A stretch of DNA of 64,000 nucleotides from Monilinia fructicola. Lineage: Eukaryota > Ascomycota > Leotiomycetes > Helotiales > Sclerotiniaceae. This document shows positions 12,358 through 25,205 of this stretch, piece after piece (within the stretch, counting starts at the first letter, position 1; each line of letters opens with the position of its first letter). The DNA lies in assembly GCA_008692225.1 (NCBI GenBank), contig VICG01000010.1:1798001-1862000 (forward strand). Reading direction: 5' to 3'. The notes beneath the pieces were generated by a model. The model was given only the letters and a program-made list of their open reading frames with translations. It searched no databases and was not told where the DNA came from. The position numbers were made by a program, and so were the translations under genes.

Positions 12358-13559
12358 TTCATATATCCATGGACATTACCTAGGTAATTATGTATATACT
12401 CGAGTAATACCATAAGGTTAATGATTCCAGATCTACCATTGTCATTCATACTGTATTCGTATTCCTATCCATCCATGGATATTTTAATTACCACTGCCAC
12501 TCCCGTCACTACCACTCACTACCACTGCCATTGCCACTACCACCGCCACTGCCACTCCCATTCCCATTCCTATCACCACCACTCCCAATCACATTGATTG
12601 ATTATAAGGTTACGGAGCGTCGGAGTATATCCTTCCATCCACGATGAAGGAATGAGAGTGAAACCAACGTCCAACTAGGTTCGCCAATCTCGATGCGATC
12701 TGTCTGATACTGCATTAAACGTTTTCATCATTTCCATCGTTTTCATCGTTTTCATCATCATGCTTCGATGCGATTACCAATCTTCCCGGTGCCTCCCCTT
12801 GGAAAGCTCACGCACGAGGAAGAAGAGAAAGAATTCTTTGTCCGTCCAGCGACCAATCAGTTTTCCTGTACGGCGAGGAGGGAGGCCATTGGGGCGCCTG
12901 GGAGGTAGGTACCTTACAGAATCTGCCCGCACAGCAGCTATCTGGCACACAGGAAAGCTCTGATCGATTTGACCTGATGATTTGATTTGATTTGATCTGG
13001 TCTGATATGATTTGTCAATGTGAGAAGCGCAAGGTTCCACACGTCCCCGCCGCGCCCCCCCCATTCCTTTCGGAAGCTGGACGTTCTTTGAAGAGAGTTA
13101 TGGAGTCATGAAGGCTCTACATATGATTTGATGTACGATGATGATGATGTATGATGATGATGTATGTTGAGTCAATGTCAAAATCTAGAACCTTTCCCTC
13201 CCTCCAAGAACGACGAGGGACACCAATGATATCTGGATTGGTAATGGATTGGTCATAAGCTGGAAGGTTTCAAAATGCAGGTGATCCCGGGCCCTGACGT
13301 GAATGAATATATTTTTGTTTCTTCCTTTCAGTTGTTATTCTTCTTACCTACCTACGGGCAGTTGGTATGAATAAGGTTAGATGTATGTTTGATTTATGAC
13401 TGAACTCATTTGAACTCGTTTCAATCCATAAAGGAATTAAGAATACGGCCGGGGAGATCAATCCGTTCAAGTATTCAATAGGTACTAGGTAGCTGGAGGG
13501 AAGTAGATAGATAGCCCTAAAGATTGGTAAAGGCAGTTTCTCTCTCTACTCTGTAATAT
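12358..13559. other. Intergenic sequence without a supported gene
   Basis: Normal-composition DNA with CACTGCCA-type repeats (12490-12590), TTTTCATCG repeats (12720-12760) and ATGATG units (13136-13165). A frame at 12774-13064 (minus) has no family resemblance. Nothing else seen. Confidence 0.6.
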
Positions 13560-13746
13560 ACTGGGTATAATAATTAAGTTTTAAGAATGAAGTATATTTT
13601 TTAGTATTCATAACATCATTATTAATACTTTGATTGTCGTTAAATACCTATAATATATTTATATATTTATTTTTTAGTTTTTATTTAATTATTTATCTTT
13701 TACTACTAATAAACTTCTATATTAAATCTTTTATTATTTACTTAAC

Positions 13747-13983
13747 GTTGTTTTGAGTCAATGCTAGGCTAAAAATTAACTAAAAACGGAATTTATTTTA
13801 AAAAATTATAATAAATCAACGAATCTATTAAAATTAAAAGAATACTTTATAATACTATTAAATTAAAAAATAAACGTTTAGTATATTTAAATTCTTAAAA
13901 ATAGAAGCTTTATAATATATAAAAAAGGATTTAAAAGATATACTATTTTATAGATTTTTACCCCGGCATAGACCCAAAACAAC
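13747..13983. mobile_element. Small terminal-inverted-repeat element (MITE-like relic)
   Basis: A 237-bp AT-rich segment is bounded by 30-bp inverted repeats, left 13747-13776 (GTTGTTTTGAGTC...) and right 13954-13983. The two arms match at 25 of 30 positions, and three of the five differences are transitions. The interior has no open frame. It lies in a larger AT-rich block (about 13560-14080). A target-site duplication is not clear from the flanks, so exact ends are uncertain. Confidence 0.65.
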
Positions 13984-15285
13984 ACCAAAGTACATTTTAA
14001 TGATTAATCAGCTACCTAATACCAATTCGGTATTTATTACGAAATCCATGGATAATTCAATAATAAAATAACAAAATCAATCAATCGCACTACCTACCTA
14101 GGTACTCCGTATACAATCAGTTTAGGTAATCATCAACCTTACCTTTACCTCTACTTACCTTTACCTTTACCTTTACCACTTACCTAGTACCTTTCTACAT
14201 AAGTAAAGAGAACCTTGGAAATGATATCAATTACTTTTTCCTTCCTTTCCTCTCCTCTCCATCTTTATTTTAAAGATTAAACGGAATTAAAAAGATAAAA
14301 TAACTTATAAATCTTTAAATGATATTTCTCCATAAAGTCACTTCGCGAGGTCATATCATCAGTACCCCGGGCCTACCTAGGTACTCATCAATTAGCTGGA
14401 GGTCAATTAATAATCCACTTTCTCTCTCATCCATTCATCATCCTCTTGAACCCTCTTTACTCTCTTCCTGAGGTCACTCTCTTCGCCCTCTTCCCTCGTC
14501 CCTCTTCCCTCGTCCTTATCCTTATCCTCATCCCCATCCTCATCCTCATCCTCATCCTCGTCCTCATCCTCATCCTCATCCTCGCCCTCTCCCCTCTCCT
14601 CCTCCCTCCTCCTCTCCCTCTCCCTCTCCCTCGCCCTCTTCCTCGCCCTCTTCCTCTTCCTCTGATTAAAACGGCAAGCAATCGACAACCTACCTAGTTC
14701 CAGCTCCTAGTCCAAATTGTCCACCCCAAGCAGATCCACCAACTACATGCTCCCGTACGACAGTACAAATAAATACTACAGAAAAAAGAAGAAAGCCGTC
14801 TCAGAATTTATGGATATGACCAATGACTACCCTTGATGATCTTGAATCAACCTTGAAGCGCATATTCCTACATATCTGACCAGCTTCATGATTGGTCCAA
14901 ACGTGAGAGAGAGGAATCCTTGAAGGTCATCTTATCCCTACCTACCTTATTAGTTCTCCACCAAAAAAGCGCCAAAGCTCCTACTTCCCTTGTCGCAACG
15001 GGCAAAAGGTACATTTCTCGACAATCCCAATTCATCATCAGTCAGTCAGTTAATCAGTCAGTCATTCAGTCAGTCTCTCTCATGGTATGGTATGGTATGG
15101 TATGGTATGGTCAATCAAGTCTCTCAAGGTCAAGTCTCGCTCGATCAATCAATCCATTCATCCATCTCATTCTCTCGCAGTCTCGGTCTATGACGGTATT
15201 TGGTATTTGCATGCGATTGTAAAGAAAAAAGACCAAGGAGGTAGTTTTAAGGACGTATTGATTAGGTATTAGCACCTTTTAATAT

Positions 15286-15324
<39 letters not shown>

Positions 15325-16677
15325 GGCTACGGCTACGGCTACGACTACTACGACGGCTGCTACTGCTATTACTACTACTTACTACTACTTACTACTACTT
15401 ACTACTACCTACTACTACCTACTTACTACTACGATTTACTACTACTGCTACTACTTATCTATCCATCACTTGCTTTTACTACTGTAAGTCTCTTATTCTT
15501 GATTTGAAACATATATCTTAGTAGTGTCGAATTCACTGGCCCTTCCCTCCAATCATTTACAGGAAAGAACTACCTGGTTATTACTTCTTTAGTATTAGAA
15601 ACTCTTAAGCACAGAGTACGCACGGAAGTTCATACTATCACAGTACATCCATACTAGGTACTTACTTACTACTACCGATCTATCTCAGTATCTATCTGTC
15701 TATCTACCCTGGGTATTCATCTATCCATCTACCATCTATCATCTACCAGCTACCATTTACCTTCTACCTTTTACCTCTTACTTTCTCCCTTCTCCTTCTC
15801 CCTTCTCCCTTCTACCTTCTACCTCCACCACCCACCCCGGATCTCAACCACACATCACTCACATCACTCACATCACTCACATCACTCACATCACTCACAT
15901 CACTCAACTCACATCTCACATCACTCACATCACTCATATCATTTCCTTCTACTACCTACCTACGTTTGCTTGTGTGGAAATCCATTTTCAGAGTCATATT
16001 TTCACTATATCTCTTATTAAATCTATTTTGAGAACTCCAGCTCTCTACAATCCACACTTACAGTCTCTACCATTCCCCCTCCGCCCCAAATCCTCTTCGA
16101 ATTCAAGTCAAATCCAAGAAATAATACATGACATACATACATACACACACACATACACACATACACAACATACAAACAATACATACGTACATACATTTCA
16201 TACATACAAGCAAAAAAGCAAACATACGTACATACATACATACAATCAGCCGGGAGTGCCTGCAGATAATTAACTTACTGGTCAAAAGGAAGAATCAACT
16301 ACGCCATCTTTCCTTTACTGGTCTGCACAAACGAACGCTCCTCCTCTCTTGAGGGATCGGGTCGGCTAAAGCTTCAACGGCCGAAGGTTGCAACAACGGA
16401 AAAAGGCTTGAGGTGGATTTATTACTGCATCGAGAACTGCAAGTCCCCAGTAAAGGGCCCGTTAGGTTTCTATTCATTGGAGAAGCCGTAAGTCGAACGT
16501 CCATTCATCGTGCCTTTGCCACGAACAGTCACTTCTCAAATCAGGAACGAATGGAATGTTGAGCCATTTCTAGCATGTACAAACCTTCGTAGGAAGTTGA
16601 TTCTCACATACCACAGCCTTGTCTTTTCAAATATGATGCGGGAAGTTTCAATCATCGATCAACAGCAACCATTTAAC
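13984..16677. other. Pyrimidine-rich, microsatellite-dense region upstream of the zinc-finger gene
   Basis: Strongly C/T-biased on the + strand for long stretches: CATCCT-type units (14515-14590), CTCTTCC tracts (14585-14665), CTA trinucleotides (15283-15470), CTTCTCC tracts (15780-15830), a 9-mer array (15852-15950) and CATA units (16125-16245). Two short TACCTTTACC tracts lie at 14139-14180. Long pyrimidine-rich tracts are common in promoters and 5' leaders of fungal regulatory genes, so part may be transcribed leader of the gene at 16678. That is inference. Confidence 0.5.
15852..15935. repeat. 9-bp minisatellite (ACATCACTC)
   Basis: About nine copies of the nonamer ACATCACTC, with one imperfect unit near 15904-15917. 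Confidence 0.95.
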
Positions 16678-19600
16678 ATGCCTGCGTCGACGTCATCTAA
16701 CAGTCCCGAGTCAAATGGTGGGGAGAGTAGTGGGGAGATGATCGGTGGTGACCAATGTTGAGGAGAATGGTAAGTGGCAATCACATACGAGATACCATCC
16801 GGACACAAAGCTTCGTTTTGATCGGTGACATGATTCCATCCTTGTGCCAGCGGTTTAATTGACGTGGATGATAGTTACAGAATCAGCAACATCAGAGGCA
16901 GCCACTGCCGCTGTACAACCTGCCGACTCATTTCCGTCCAAGACAGACAAGCCTAAACCTCACGGCTGTGTCTCATGCGGAAGGCATTTTGCACGTCTGG
17001 AGCATCTGAAGGCGCCATGAAAGAATACACACACCAAAGAAAGCCATTCGCATGCTCCGAATGCGGGAGAGCCTTTTCTCGGCGGGACCTTCAAATAAGA
17101 CATCAGCAGAAGCTACACTCGGAAACAACACCTCCCGCAAAACCAAGAGATCGGGCGAACAAGTGTTGCAAGTAGCGCAGGGGGAGCCAGTGGAGCACAC
17201 AGGGTGCACAAGAACTCAAGCGCAAGATCAGGATCCATGAGACCAAGGGCAAACACTCTGAGCCACGTCGAAGGTGCTTTTATGCAGTTGACAATGGATC
17301 AAATGGCGACGGAATCCCTGGCGGCGGAAGAATCAAAACCGCCCACTTCATCTCAATCATGTCCATAGCCGTCACCCTAGTCTTGCGGAGCTACCGATGA
17401 ATCGCGATTATGAATTTGGAGGAGTGAGTGGAATAGGCGGAATGTCAGCTGCGATGGATCACCCGCGGTGTGCATCATGGATTGCCCAAGATTGATACCT
17501 CGAGCTCCAGCCGCACGGGTTATTCAGGTGGTTTACGCACTGCGCCGGTCCCTGGAGGTTTCCAACCTTCCGAATTTGATTTTGATCATAGCTTTCGAAA
17601 CTTTGGCTTTCCACCCGGAAATGGCTCAACCATCAACCCAAGTGCCTTGCATTTGGATGATTCCACCACTATCGATGGCCAATCGATTCTGAAGCCTTCA
17701 ATTCCCATTTCCCAGATCCGTCGGCGATCCCGATGCTGGATGATAACTTTGCGTGGGACCCAACCTTCAATCAGATGAATTTCGATGCGACCAATGAGAA
17801 TGCTATAGATGGTTCCTCCCCCTCCGCCATCAGTACTGCTAGCTACAGTGGAATCAGTGATGGTATTATGCTAGATGGATCCAATAATACAGCTCCAAAC
17901 CCTGCCTCCATGTGGCATCAACCCATGATGGGAAATCCTTTGATGACACAGAACTTCGTGGACCATGGTAATCAACATCTTGCGAACTTCGCAAATGGAA
18001 ACCACATGTCCCCTCACATCCTGCCACATAATCATGCGAATTCTCCATATTTTCCTACGCCGTCTCCATTGGGCGCTTCCGTGATGCCCGGATTGAACGA
18101 CGGATTGAACCACACACAAGCCTTCCACCCACCCATGACCCTTGGCCCCGAGACCCCCAACTCTATACCCGGTGGTGTCAACGGAAGCTTACCTTTGTCC
18201 ACAATCACAGACTCAACCCGTTCGGCTCTCGTAACTGCCCTGGCTCAAGACACATCCTTTGGGGGACGAAAGTTTTCTATCCCCTCTGTAAACTCTCCAT
18301 CTCCCCTCTCTCCTCGATTTCCGGTTCGAGCGAATAGTGTCAGCGAGAGTACTAAACATCTGCCTAGCACGTTCGATCTTCAAAGATACATTGGTGCTTA
18401 CATAAAGTATTTTCATCCACACTTGCCGTTTTTTGCACATCCCTACACTTTCCTTTGATCTTCGGACGTATACCAATGATGGCCGAGGCGCTGCCACCTC
18501 GATTGATGGACCTGGATGTCTCGCACTGTCGATGGCCGCGATCGGTGCGTTATATGAAAGGGAGCATCTGCAAGCAAAAGCATTATTTGAATCAGCGAAG
18601 AAAATGCTACAGCTCTACATAGAAGAAAGACGCAAGGCTGATGTTCGCAGAGTGGACCACCGGAAGACACCGGTAGACCATAGTTTGAGGGCTCCGCAAG
18701 CTCCAGTTCACACGCCTGTATGGCTTGCACAGGCCATGCTGTTGAACATCATCTATGGTTTCAATTGTGGGGATAAAGTAGCAGGAGACAATTCCGTCAT
18801 TCATTGTGCAACTTTGGTTAGTCTTGCCAACGCGGCAGACCTGATCAAGCCACCTCCATCCCATGGTGGATTACCACAGCAGGAGGTACAGATGACAAAT
18901 GGCGACGATGTGATGAATGGCCACATCAAAACCGAAGTTTCGGATGATAAGCAGCAGGAGTGGTTAAGCTGGAAGGTGGCAGAAGAAAGGAAGCGCACTT
19001 TATATGCAATCTTCATCCTCTCCAGCATGCTCGTGTCTGCATACAATCATACGCCGGCCTTGACTAATTCCGAAATCGAGTCACATCTGCCTTGCGATGA
19101 AGAATTCTGGGCAGCTGAGAATGCCAATAGCTTCTACGCCATGGGTGGCTCGGCAAGTGCCGATCGTAAAAAGACCACCTTCAAAGCTGCTTTGAGCGAA
19201 CTATTGCAAGCCAGCAATAGACCTCAATACCCACAGGGTCAAGCTCCAGCTTTTGGAAACGGGCACAATGCTCAGGACTCGGCCCAGAACCTCTTGGAGC
19301 CAAGTGCTTTTGGATGTTTGATTCTGATTAATGCGCTACATAATTATATCGTAAGTTGATTGAAGTTTTCCACTCCCTCTTTCCTTGGTTCCACATCCAA
19401 TCAAAATCGAGAGCACTGACCTTGAATGAAGTGGGAAACTCGACAGAGACACACCAACAAGGCGTGGACGAACGAGGATACTGAAAAGATGCATCACCAC
19501 ATTGAACCTGCCTTGAAAGCTTGGCAATCAGCATGGCAACGCAACCCCAATCATTGTGTGAATCGTCCAAATCCGAATGGAGTGGGACCGCTATCTGCCG

Positions 19601-20457
19601 ACAGTGTTCCTCTGCTTGACCTGGCGTACATTCGCTTATTCGTGAATATGTCAAAGTCAAAAGAGAAATTTTGGCAACGTGATTTCGATGGTATGGCAAG
19701 TGAACTCTCCAAGGGAAATGGCATCGTGCCGAATGAAGAGCAATCTCCTAGCTCCAATGCCGATTCTATGGAATTCTCAAGCGCTTCCACTACAAGCTCT
19801 GTGTTCGTCGACTCTCCTGCATCATCAAATTCTCCTCCTGACTTGAAACCTTCCAGAGCTTTCCCCTATTCTTCGCCTCCAACGTCGTCGGCAGTCCTTT
19901 TCAAGCGTGAGCGCCGGCTCCGAAGAGCAGCAAACTATGCCGCAGACTCTCTTACAATGTCGGACCAATTTGGCATTACGTTTGCCGACTTCACGTCCCG
20001 AGAACTCCCCCTACAGTCTGCCATGTGCGCCTTTGATTGTGCACAAGTCATAGCTGAATGGGTAACTTCTTTGCAAGAACGTGTCGGATGCCACTTGGGA
20101 ATCCTAGGCAAAAACGATATTGATATCAGCCAAGTACCTGATATAATGCTGGTAGAAGTCGAGGATATGAGACTGTTGCACAAAATTCAAGATATCCTCA
20201 ACAGCGCTGAACGGAAGATGAACGGCCTTCGAGGACTCCCCCCCATAGACAATTGTGGATATGGGACCAAAATTTTGCGGGTAACTGCGTACATGCTTAA
20301 TAGAGCTGCAGTTTTGGCCAGGTTTTTATTCCCCGAGCCTGTTTTATGTCTCAGAATACTAATTCACGCAACAGTGACACGTATCATGGCACATGCCCTA
20401 GAGACACAAGCGGTGCATATGCAAACACGCACAGAAAGCTCTGTGAGTCAAAGATAA
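16678..20457 (+). CDS. C2H2 zinc-finger / fungal_trans domain transcription factor (reading frame interrupted)
   Basis: Likely DNA-binding regulator. Two C2H2 fingers lie near the N-terminus: [15 protein letters not shown] (16964-17008) and [13 protein letters not shown] (about 17055-17093) followed by a QKLH end. Their arrangement resembles the ADR1/AmdX finger pair ([10 protein letters not shown]..., RRDLxIRHxQKLH). A Ser/Pro/Asn-rich middle is followed by a fungal_trans-like domain from about 18370 ([20 protein letters not shown]), with [11 protein letters not shown] and [19 protein letters not shown]. Proposed introns: 16770-16880, 19351-19431, 20322-20374 (the last with a TACTAAT branch site but an odd GTTTTT donor). 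About eight to nine net frameshifts are needed, e.g. extra G at 17008-17009, missing C near 17365-17375, missing C near 17709, extra T at 18429-18434, extra T at 20312-20315. The coding sense around each is good, so base-call errors are likelier than a dead gene. Start chosen at MPASTSSN. Predicted size about 1,175 residues. Confidence 0.75.
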
Positions 20458-22409
20458 AAGCCATTTCAATATACCATTCGATTCAACAAAAAAAGTTTTT
20501 CGGACAAAAAGCAAGTCCTGGTTACCTGGAAAATAAGAAAGGCCACGGTTACGCATGCACAACAAAAGCAATTTCCTTGATATTGCCCTCTGGATCCTTC
20601 TGTAAAAAAAAACTGGCAACAAGGCGTTGACATATCTTGTTGCCCTAATTTCGTGGTACATATGGGTCGAAGGTTACCTCTTTCACATACATACATACAA
20701 CATGGAGATGATGGCTTTAGTACGTTTACTCAAAGTCTTTCGATGGATGATTTTTATTAAACGATTCGTTTGTTTGCAAAGCACATATTCGCCCTCACAT
20801 TTAATCACGTTTATCATGCGTGCCGCTTATACCATCATTTGTTTACAACTTATTCCCTTGAGTTACGTTCGATTTGACACGTCGTCTTCATGCGGGGGTA
20901 CCTTTATTTCTTCATTGGGTTCGATTCATATTTTGGTTTAGCTTTGGCTGGTGGGATTTAGGTGTTTGGGGATTGGGATCGCGTCTTTTCACATTGCGCT
21001 TGTCCAAGGCAATTTTGCTCCAATGAAGAGATGCATGATGATGTCTATTATGAATGGGGATGATGGTATTTCCTTCGATATAACATCATCTGACATTAAG
21101 TCTGGTTGGGAGGCGTTACCTTTCACGAGTGAGAATTTTGGAAGAGAAAGGACAAGTGCAAAACAGACAGACAAAGAATTAGTTGATGGATGAGATTGCC
21201 GGGCAGTCATTCATTGCTGGTTTGTGAAAAACTTTCAGATGAAAGATAGGATATCATAGGATGGGAGTGGTTGGTGATTGCATGGATTGAATCAAGTTAA
21301 ATTGAAAGGGCATGGAATTGAACTGGGATCGGACTCAGTATTGGGCTTGGTCATCAGATGGTTTGAGCTGAGATGATGGCGGGAATGAAGGAATTGAAAT
21401 ACCCCCTTGACTGATAGGGTGTGGTATGTTGAAGCAAATAGTGAAGAATCAAAATAAAAATGAATAAAAAACTGTTAAATGGTTGTATGTGTGCGTGATT
21501 AGGTGAGGTATATGTGATGTCTATGATGTCCATGATGTCTATGATGTCCATGATGTCCATGATGTCCATGATGTCCCATCGATGCTAGCAGAAGCAAAAG
21601 ATCTGTGATGATGCTCCCGGATGACCTTGAAACAATAACCGATAAGAAAGAATACACCTTTCTCCAGATATTTATCTCCCTCCCTCCCTCCCTCCCTCCC
21701 TAACCCAACAAATCATATACACCCCCATCCATCTCCCTCCACCTCCACCTCCCTCCCTCCCTCCCTCCCTCTTCCACATACCTAGCTAGATATCGATATC
21801 CATATACGCATTCATACTCGAGTGTATATATATACATGTATGTATGTATGTACATATTACGTTGATTTCAACGTTAACGTTTTTCACAATGAATATCCCA
21901 TCCATCCGTCCATCCATCCGTCCCTCGGTTGGCGCTTGGAGTTTAAAGTTTGAAACTTCTTTTGGCTGTGTTTACTTGGATAGATGGGTAGGGAGGTAGG
22001 GAGGTGGTTCTTGGGTTTTGGTTGTATGTTGTATGTTGTATGTGTTTTTTTTTGTTTTTGTGTGTATATATATACATTGAGATTGAGATTGAGATTAGAT
22101 TGAGATTGAGATTGAGATTGAGATTGAGATTGAGATTTACGTTTACATTTACATTTACATTTACATTTACATTTATATTGCTGCATACATATAAATATAC
22201 AACACATTCCTCTTTGCTCATCCCCACATCCCAGATCCCCATCCCATATCCCTATCCTCCTCATGTCATATTCTCGCTCGCTCACTCTTCCCAGCGCAAA
22301 TAGAGTATTAAAAAGGCATCCTGAACGCCACGCTCGTGTAAATGCCATCTCTCATCATTCAAGTCATTACCAAGTACTTGTACGCGTCCTAGCGGTACCA
22401 CCGGTGATA
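20458..22409. other. Intergenic sequence with minisatellites
   Basis: Lies between the zinc-finger gene and the convergent glycosyltransferase, so it holds both 3' ends. Repeats: ATGATGTCC nonamers (21513-21576), CCCT units (21675-21770), TTGAGA hexamers (22077-22136) running directly into TTTACA hexamers (22136-22173). No gene is supported. Confidence 0.7.
22077..22173. repeat. Compound hexamer array (TTGAGA)n-(TTTACA)n
   Basis: About ten units of TTGAGA (one shortened by two bases) abut about six units of TTTACA. Two different hexamer arrays joined without spacer suggest one grew from a mutated copy of the other's edge. Confidence 0.93.
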
Positions 22410-24538
22410 TTAACCATGTTGACCCGTAACCGGGTTTTTACTATCATATCTGTCCAATTCGCTGCCATCCCCCGAGTAACCTATTCTATCACGATTATCG
22501 TCAATTATGCGGGCGTATTCTATGAGCAGTCTGAAGGTGTATATCTATTTTGGGTTTGGTTAGCTTCTTCGACATATATCGTTTGGAAGGAGATGGGTGT
22601 GGATCATGGAATATGAAAAGATCGGATGCAAACACTAACCTCAATATCCTCCTTTCTCAAAACCTTATTCGCCCATTCTGCTCCCTGTCTCCCTAACTTT
22701 CTCGCTTCGAAATCATGTCGTTGAACATAAGGCTTCCCATCATTTCCCTTGGAATTTGCATCTCCCAATCCGATAAAATAGGTGAGGATACTATACAAGT
22801 CGTCATAACGATTGTCTAATGGGACGAAATGTCTCCAGGCAAATAACCGACTATCATGCCATTCCCTAAATATGGTACTTTTGATACCAAAGACCCTTAC
22901 TTTTAAGAAAGGCATGCCAACGCCCGGAGAATGAATGTCCGTCGACGTCGATGAGGAATTTACTTTTGAATTGGTTGGTGAGGCTTACGGACGACTTGTA
23001 GGTCCATACATCGTTGTAAAAGTCACAATTTGGGACACAAGAAGCGGGTTCAGTGAAGCCAACATCTGTATATTTGGTTGCGAATTCGCTAGGTTGAAAA
23101 TGGTCGTATGGTTTATATGTACCGGTATTGTTTGGATCCATGGCCATAATGTTGACATTCGTATCTTTCATGACGGTACCATTAGTAAGTAGAACTAATC
23201 TTTGACGATGCATATTCTTCCAAGTCTCTGGTGTATTAGTCCCGCCAGAAGTGACACCCCTCCAAATCATACTGTCAACTTTATCATCCCAACTTACATC
23301 TCCTGTTGAGTCATAGGCGTATCGCTCATCACCATAATCATAGTACTTATTTGCAGGGAATAGAATATCATTATTGATATTCACTTTACATTCTCCAAAT
23401 ACTGGCAGTGGAAGCTTGCTGGCCGTCACTGTACTGCTTGCATAGAGGAATCCATGCTTTGTCCTGAACTTCAGGACCGATAGTACAGAGATCAGATGAA
23501 AGATTGAAATTGGTAATAAATCCTCCATCTGGACTTTTATAGGTCGCTTCGGCAGTAGATTGTTGGGATTGTGAGTTTCTGGCATGAGATTCTGGAGGGC
23601 AAGATTCCTTCGCGATCAAACATATATTGTTTTCCCGGTGCTCTGAACCATTCTGGTTCTTTTAATAGTGTTCAGTCTTTCCTTCATGGAATAATGTCGC
23701 CCCTCTTTCCACAATCCAGTCATGTTTGGGGTGAACTCAGCAACAGCTTCAGGCAGCATGAGTCTACTTGCCGTTTCATTGGCAAGAAGAGCCTGTAAAT
23801 CATCCCACGGTACCACCAAACGTGGTTGATCTAGCCTATTCATCGCGCAATGTCCATATCCGGCAAGTGTTTCACGTAGGGTTCAATCATTGTCTGCATA
23901 ATTTCTGCTCTCCAATTCGCGTTGCTCAACTTCCAAACTTTCCCAGATCGTATGTGAATGCCGGAAATGCCGTCATTTTCATTCGCATGAAGATGCGCCG
24001 CTTGTGATCGAAGAATGGCGGGATCGACTCCCCAGAATGGTCGTAGATCATCCATAACTTGCTCAAAGTCGTCGATATTGTAAACGTTCCTATCCCGCGC
24101 AAATTTATACCATTCAACAAATTTTGGCGGTGGATGTCTTCCATATTTCCTTCTGTATTTTGCTACAGTTTCCTTGAATGTTTTCGATCTGCTTTCGTCG
24201 TATATGCGAAAAAGCTTCATCTGCCTCTTTCATAAGTGCAGCTATCGGATGTTGATCTGCAATATCACCCACAACTTCTTGCTCTTCATTGGATAGGTGC
24301 GATTTTGAGGACTATCCATGAAGAATATCAATCAGCCATGTACTAAGAAAATATTGGAGGAGCGCAAAAAAGTACTAACATCTGACTCCGGCTTATTTTT
24401 CAAACCTGGTATGGGAATCTTCTTCACACTTGATCGCATATCTGTACCCGAGAGCAGAGACAGATGAAAGAGAAGTATTATGAGGCCAGTAACGACCACG
24501 AATAGAAAGAAACGGCGCTGGCCGCGATCAAGTGCCAT
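22410..24538 (-). CDS. GT90 / CAP10-like glycosyltransferase (reading frame interrupted)
   Basis: Putative type II Golgi/ER membrane glycosyltransferase of the CAP10 family, which transfers sugars such as xylose or glucose to glycans or proteins. A short cytosolic Met-Ala-Leu-Asp-Arg start is followed by a hydrophobic anchor at residues 10-30 (FFLFVVVTGLIILLFHLSLL). Family landmarks follow: GRHPPPKFVEWYKFA, FPANKYYDYGDERY, MIWRGVTSGG, MHRQRLV, DVDGHSFSGRW, REWHDSRLFAWRHFVPLDNRYDDLY and a C-terminal RLLIEYARIIDDNRDRIGY. Exons run 24538-24380, 24311-22640, 22544-22410; introns of 68 and 95 nt have GTTAGT donors. Net frameshifts occur near 24195-24205, 23845 (two bases), 23625-23640, 23458-23460 (extra A on the coding strand) and 22889-22891 (extra T on the coding strand). 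Each restores good family similarity when stepped over, so sequence errors are likely. Expected size about 655 residues, normal for the family. Substrate cannot be told. Confidence 0.85.
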
Positions 24539-24980
24539 GGTGCCTATTGACGTGCTCTCTCGAGTTATGATTGTTGAGAATATGCAGTTGATAGGTAGGT
24601 ATGGTATTTAAACATTAATTGGCAAGAGGGGTTGAGTTGTTGGTCATAAAAGGGGTTCGGATGATAGAATGATAGAACAAGCCATTAGAAAAGAGAGACT
24701 TTTGTTTTATTTTTGAATTTGTATACTATAGTTAAGTTTGTAGGATGAAAGAAGTATATACAGTAGGTATGCGATAGATAATATATAAATATAAATATAG
24801 TAAGAGAAGAGAGAGATTGACGAGATTGGAGTAATTAATTATTTGGGTTTGAAGGTCTGGGGGTTTAGCTTTGGGATTGGGATTGGGTTAGTCTATCTCC
24901 CGCTTTTGGTTCTTGATTAGATTTATAAGTACCTAGGTACTTGAAAGTGGGAAAATTAGTATAATGGGGTATAGTAAGTA

Positions 24981-25031
<51 letters not shown>

Positions 25032-25055
25032 TTATTATTATTATTATTATTATTA

Positions 25056-25120
<65 letters not shown>

Positions 25121-25129
25121 TTATTATTA

Positions 25130-25205
<76 letters not shown>

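Noticed and set aside
14139..14180. TACCTTTACC tract as an internal telomere-like repeat
   Set aside because: Unit does not match TTAGGG/CCCTAA; it is simple sequence related to the common TACCTACC words.
14407..14697. Frames encoding Asp/Glu-, Arg- or Leu-rich proteins
   Set aside because: Three frames of a CATCCT/CTCTTCC repeat tract; no sequence outside the repeat.
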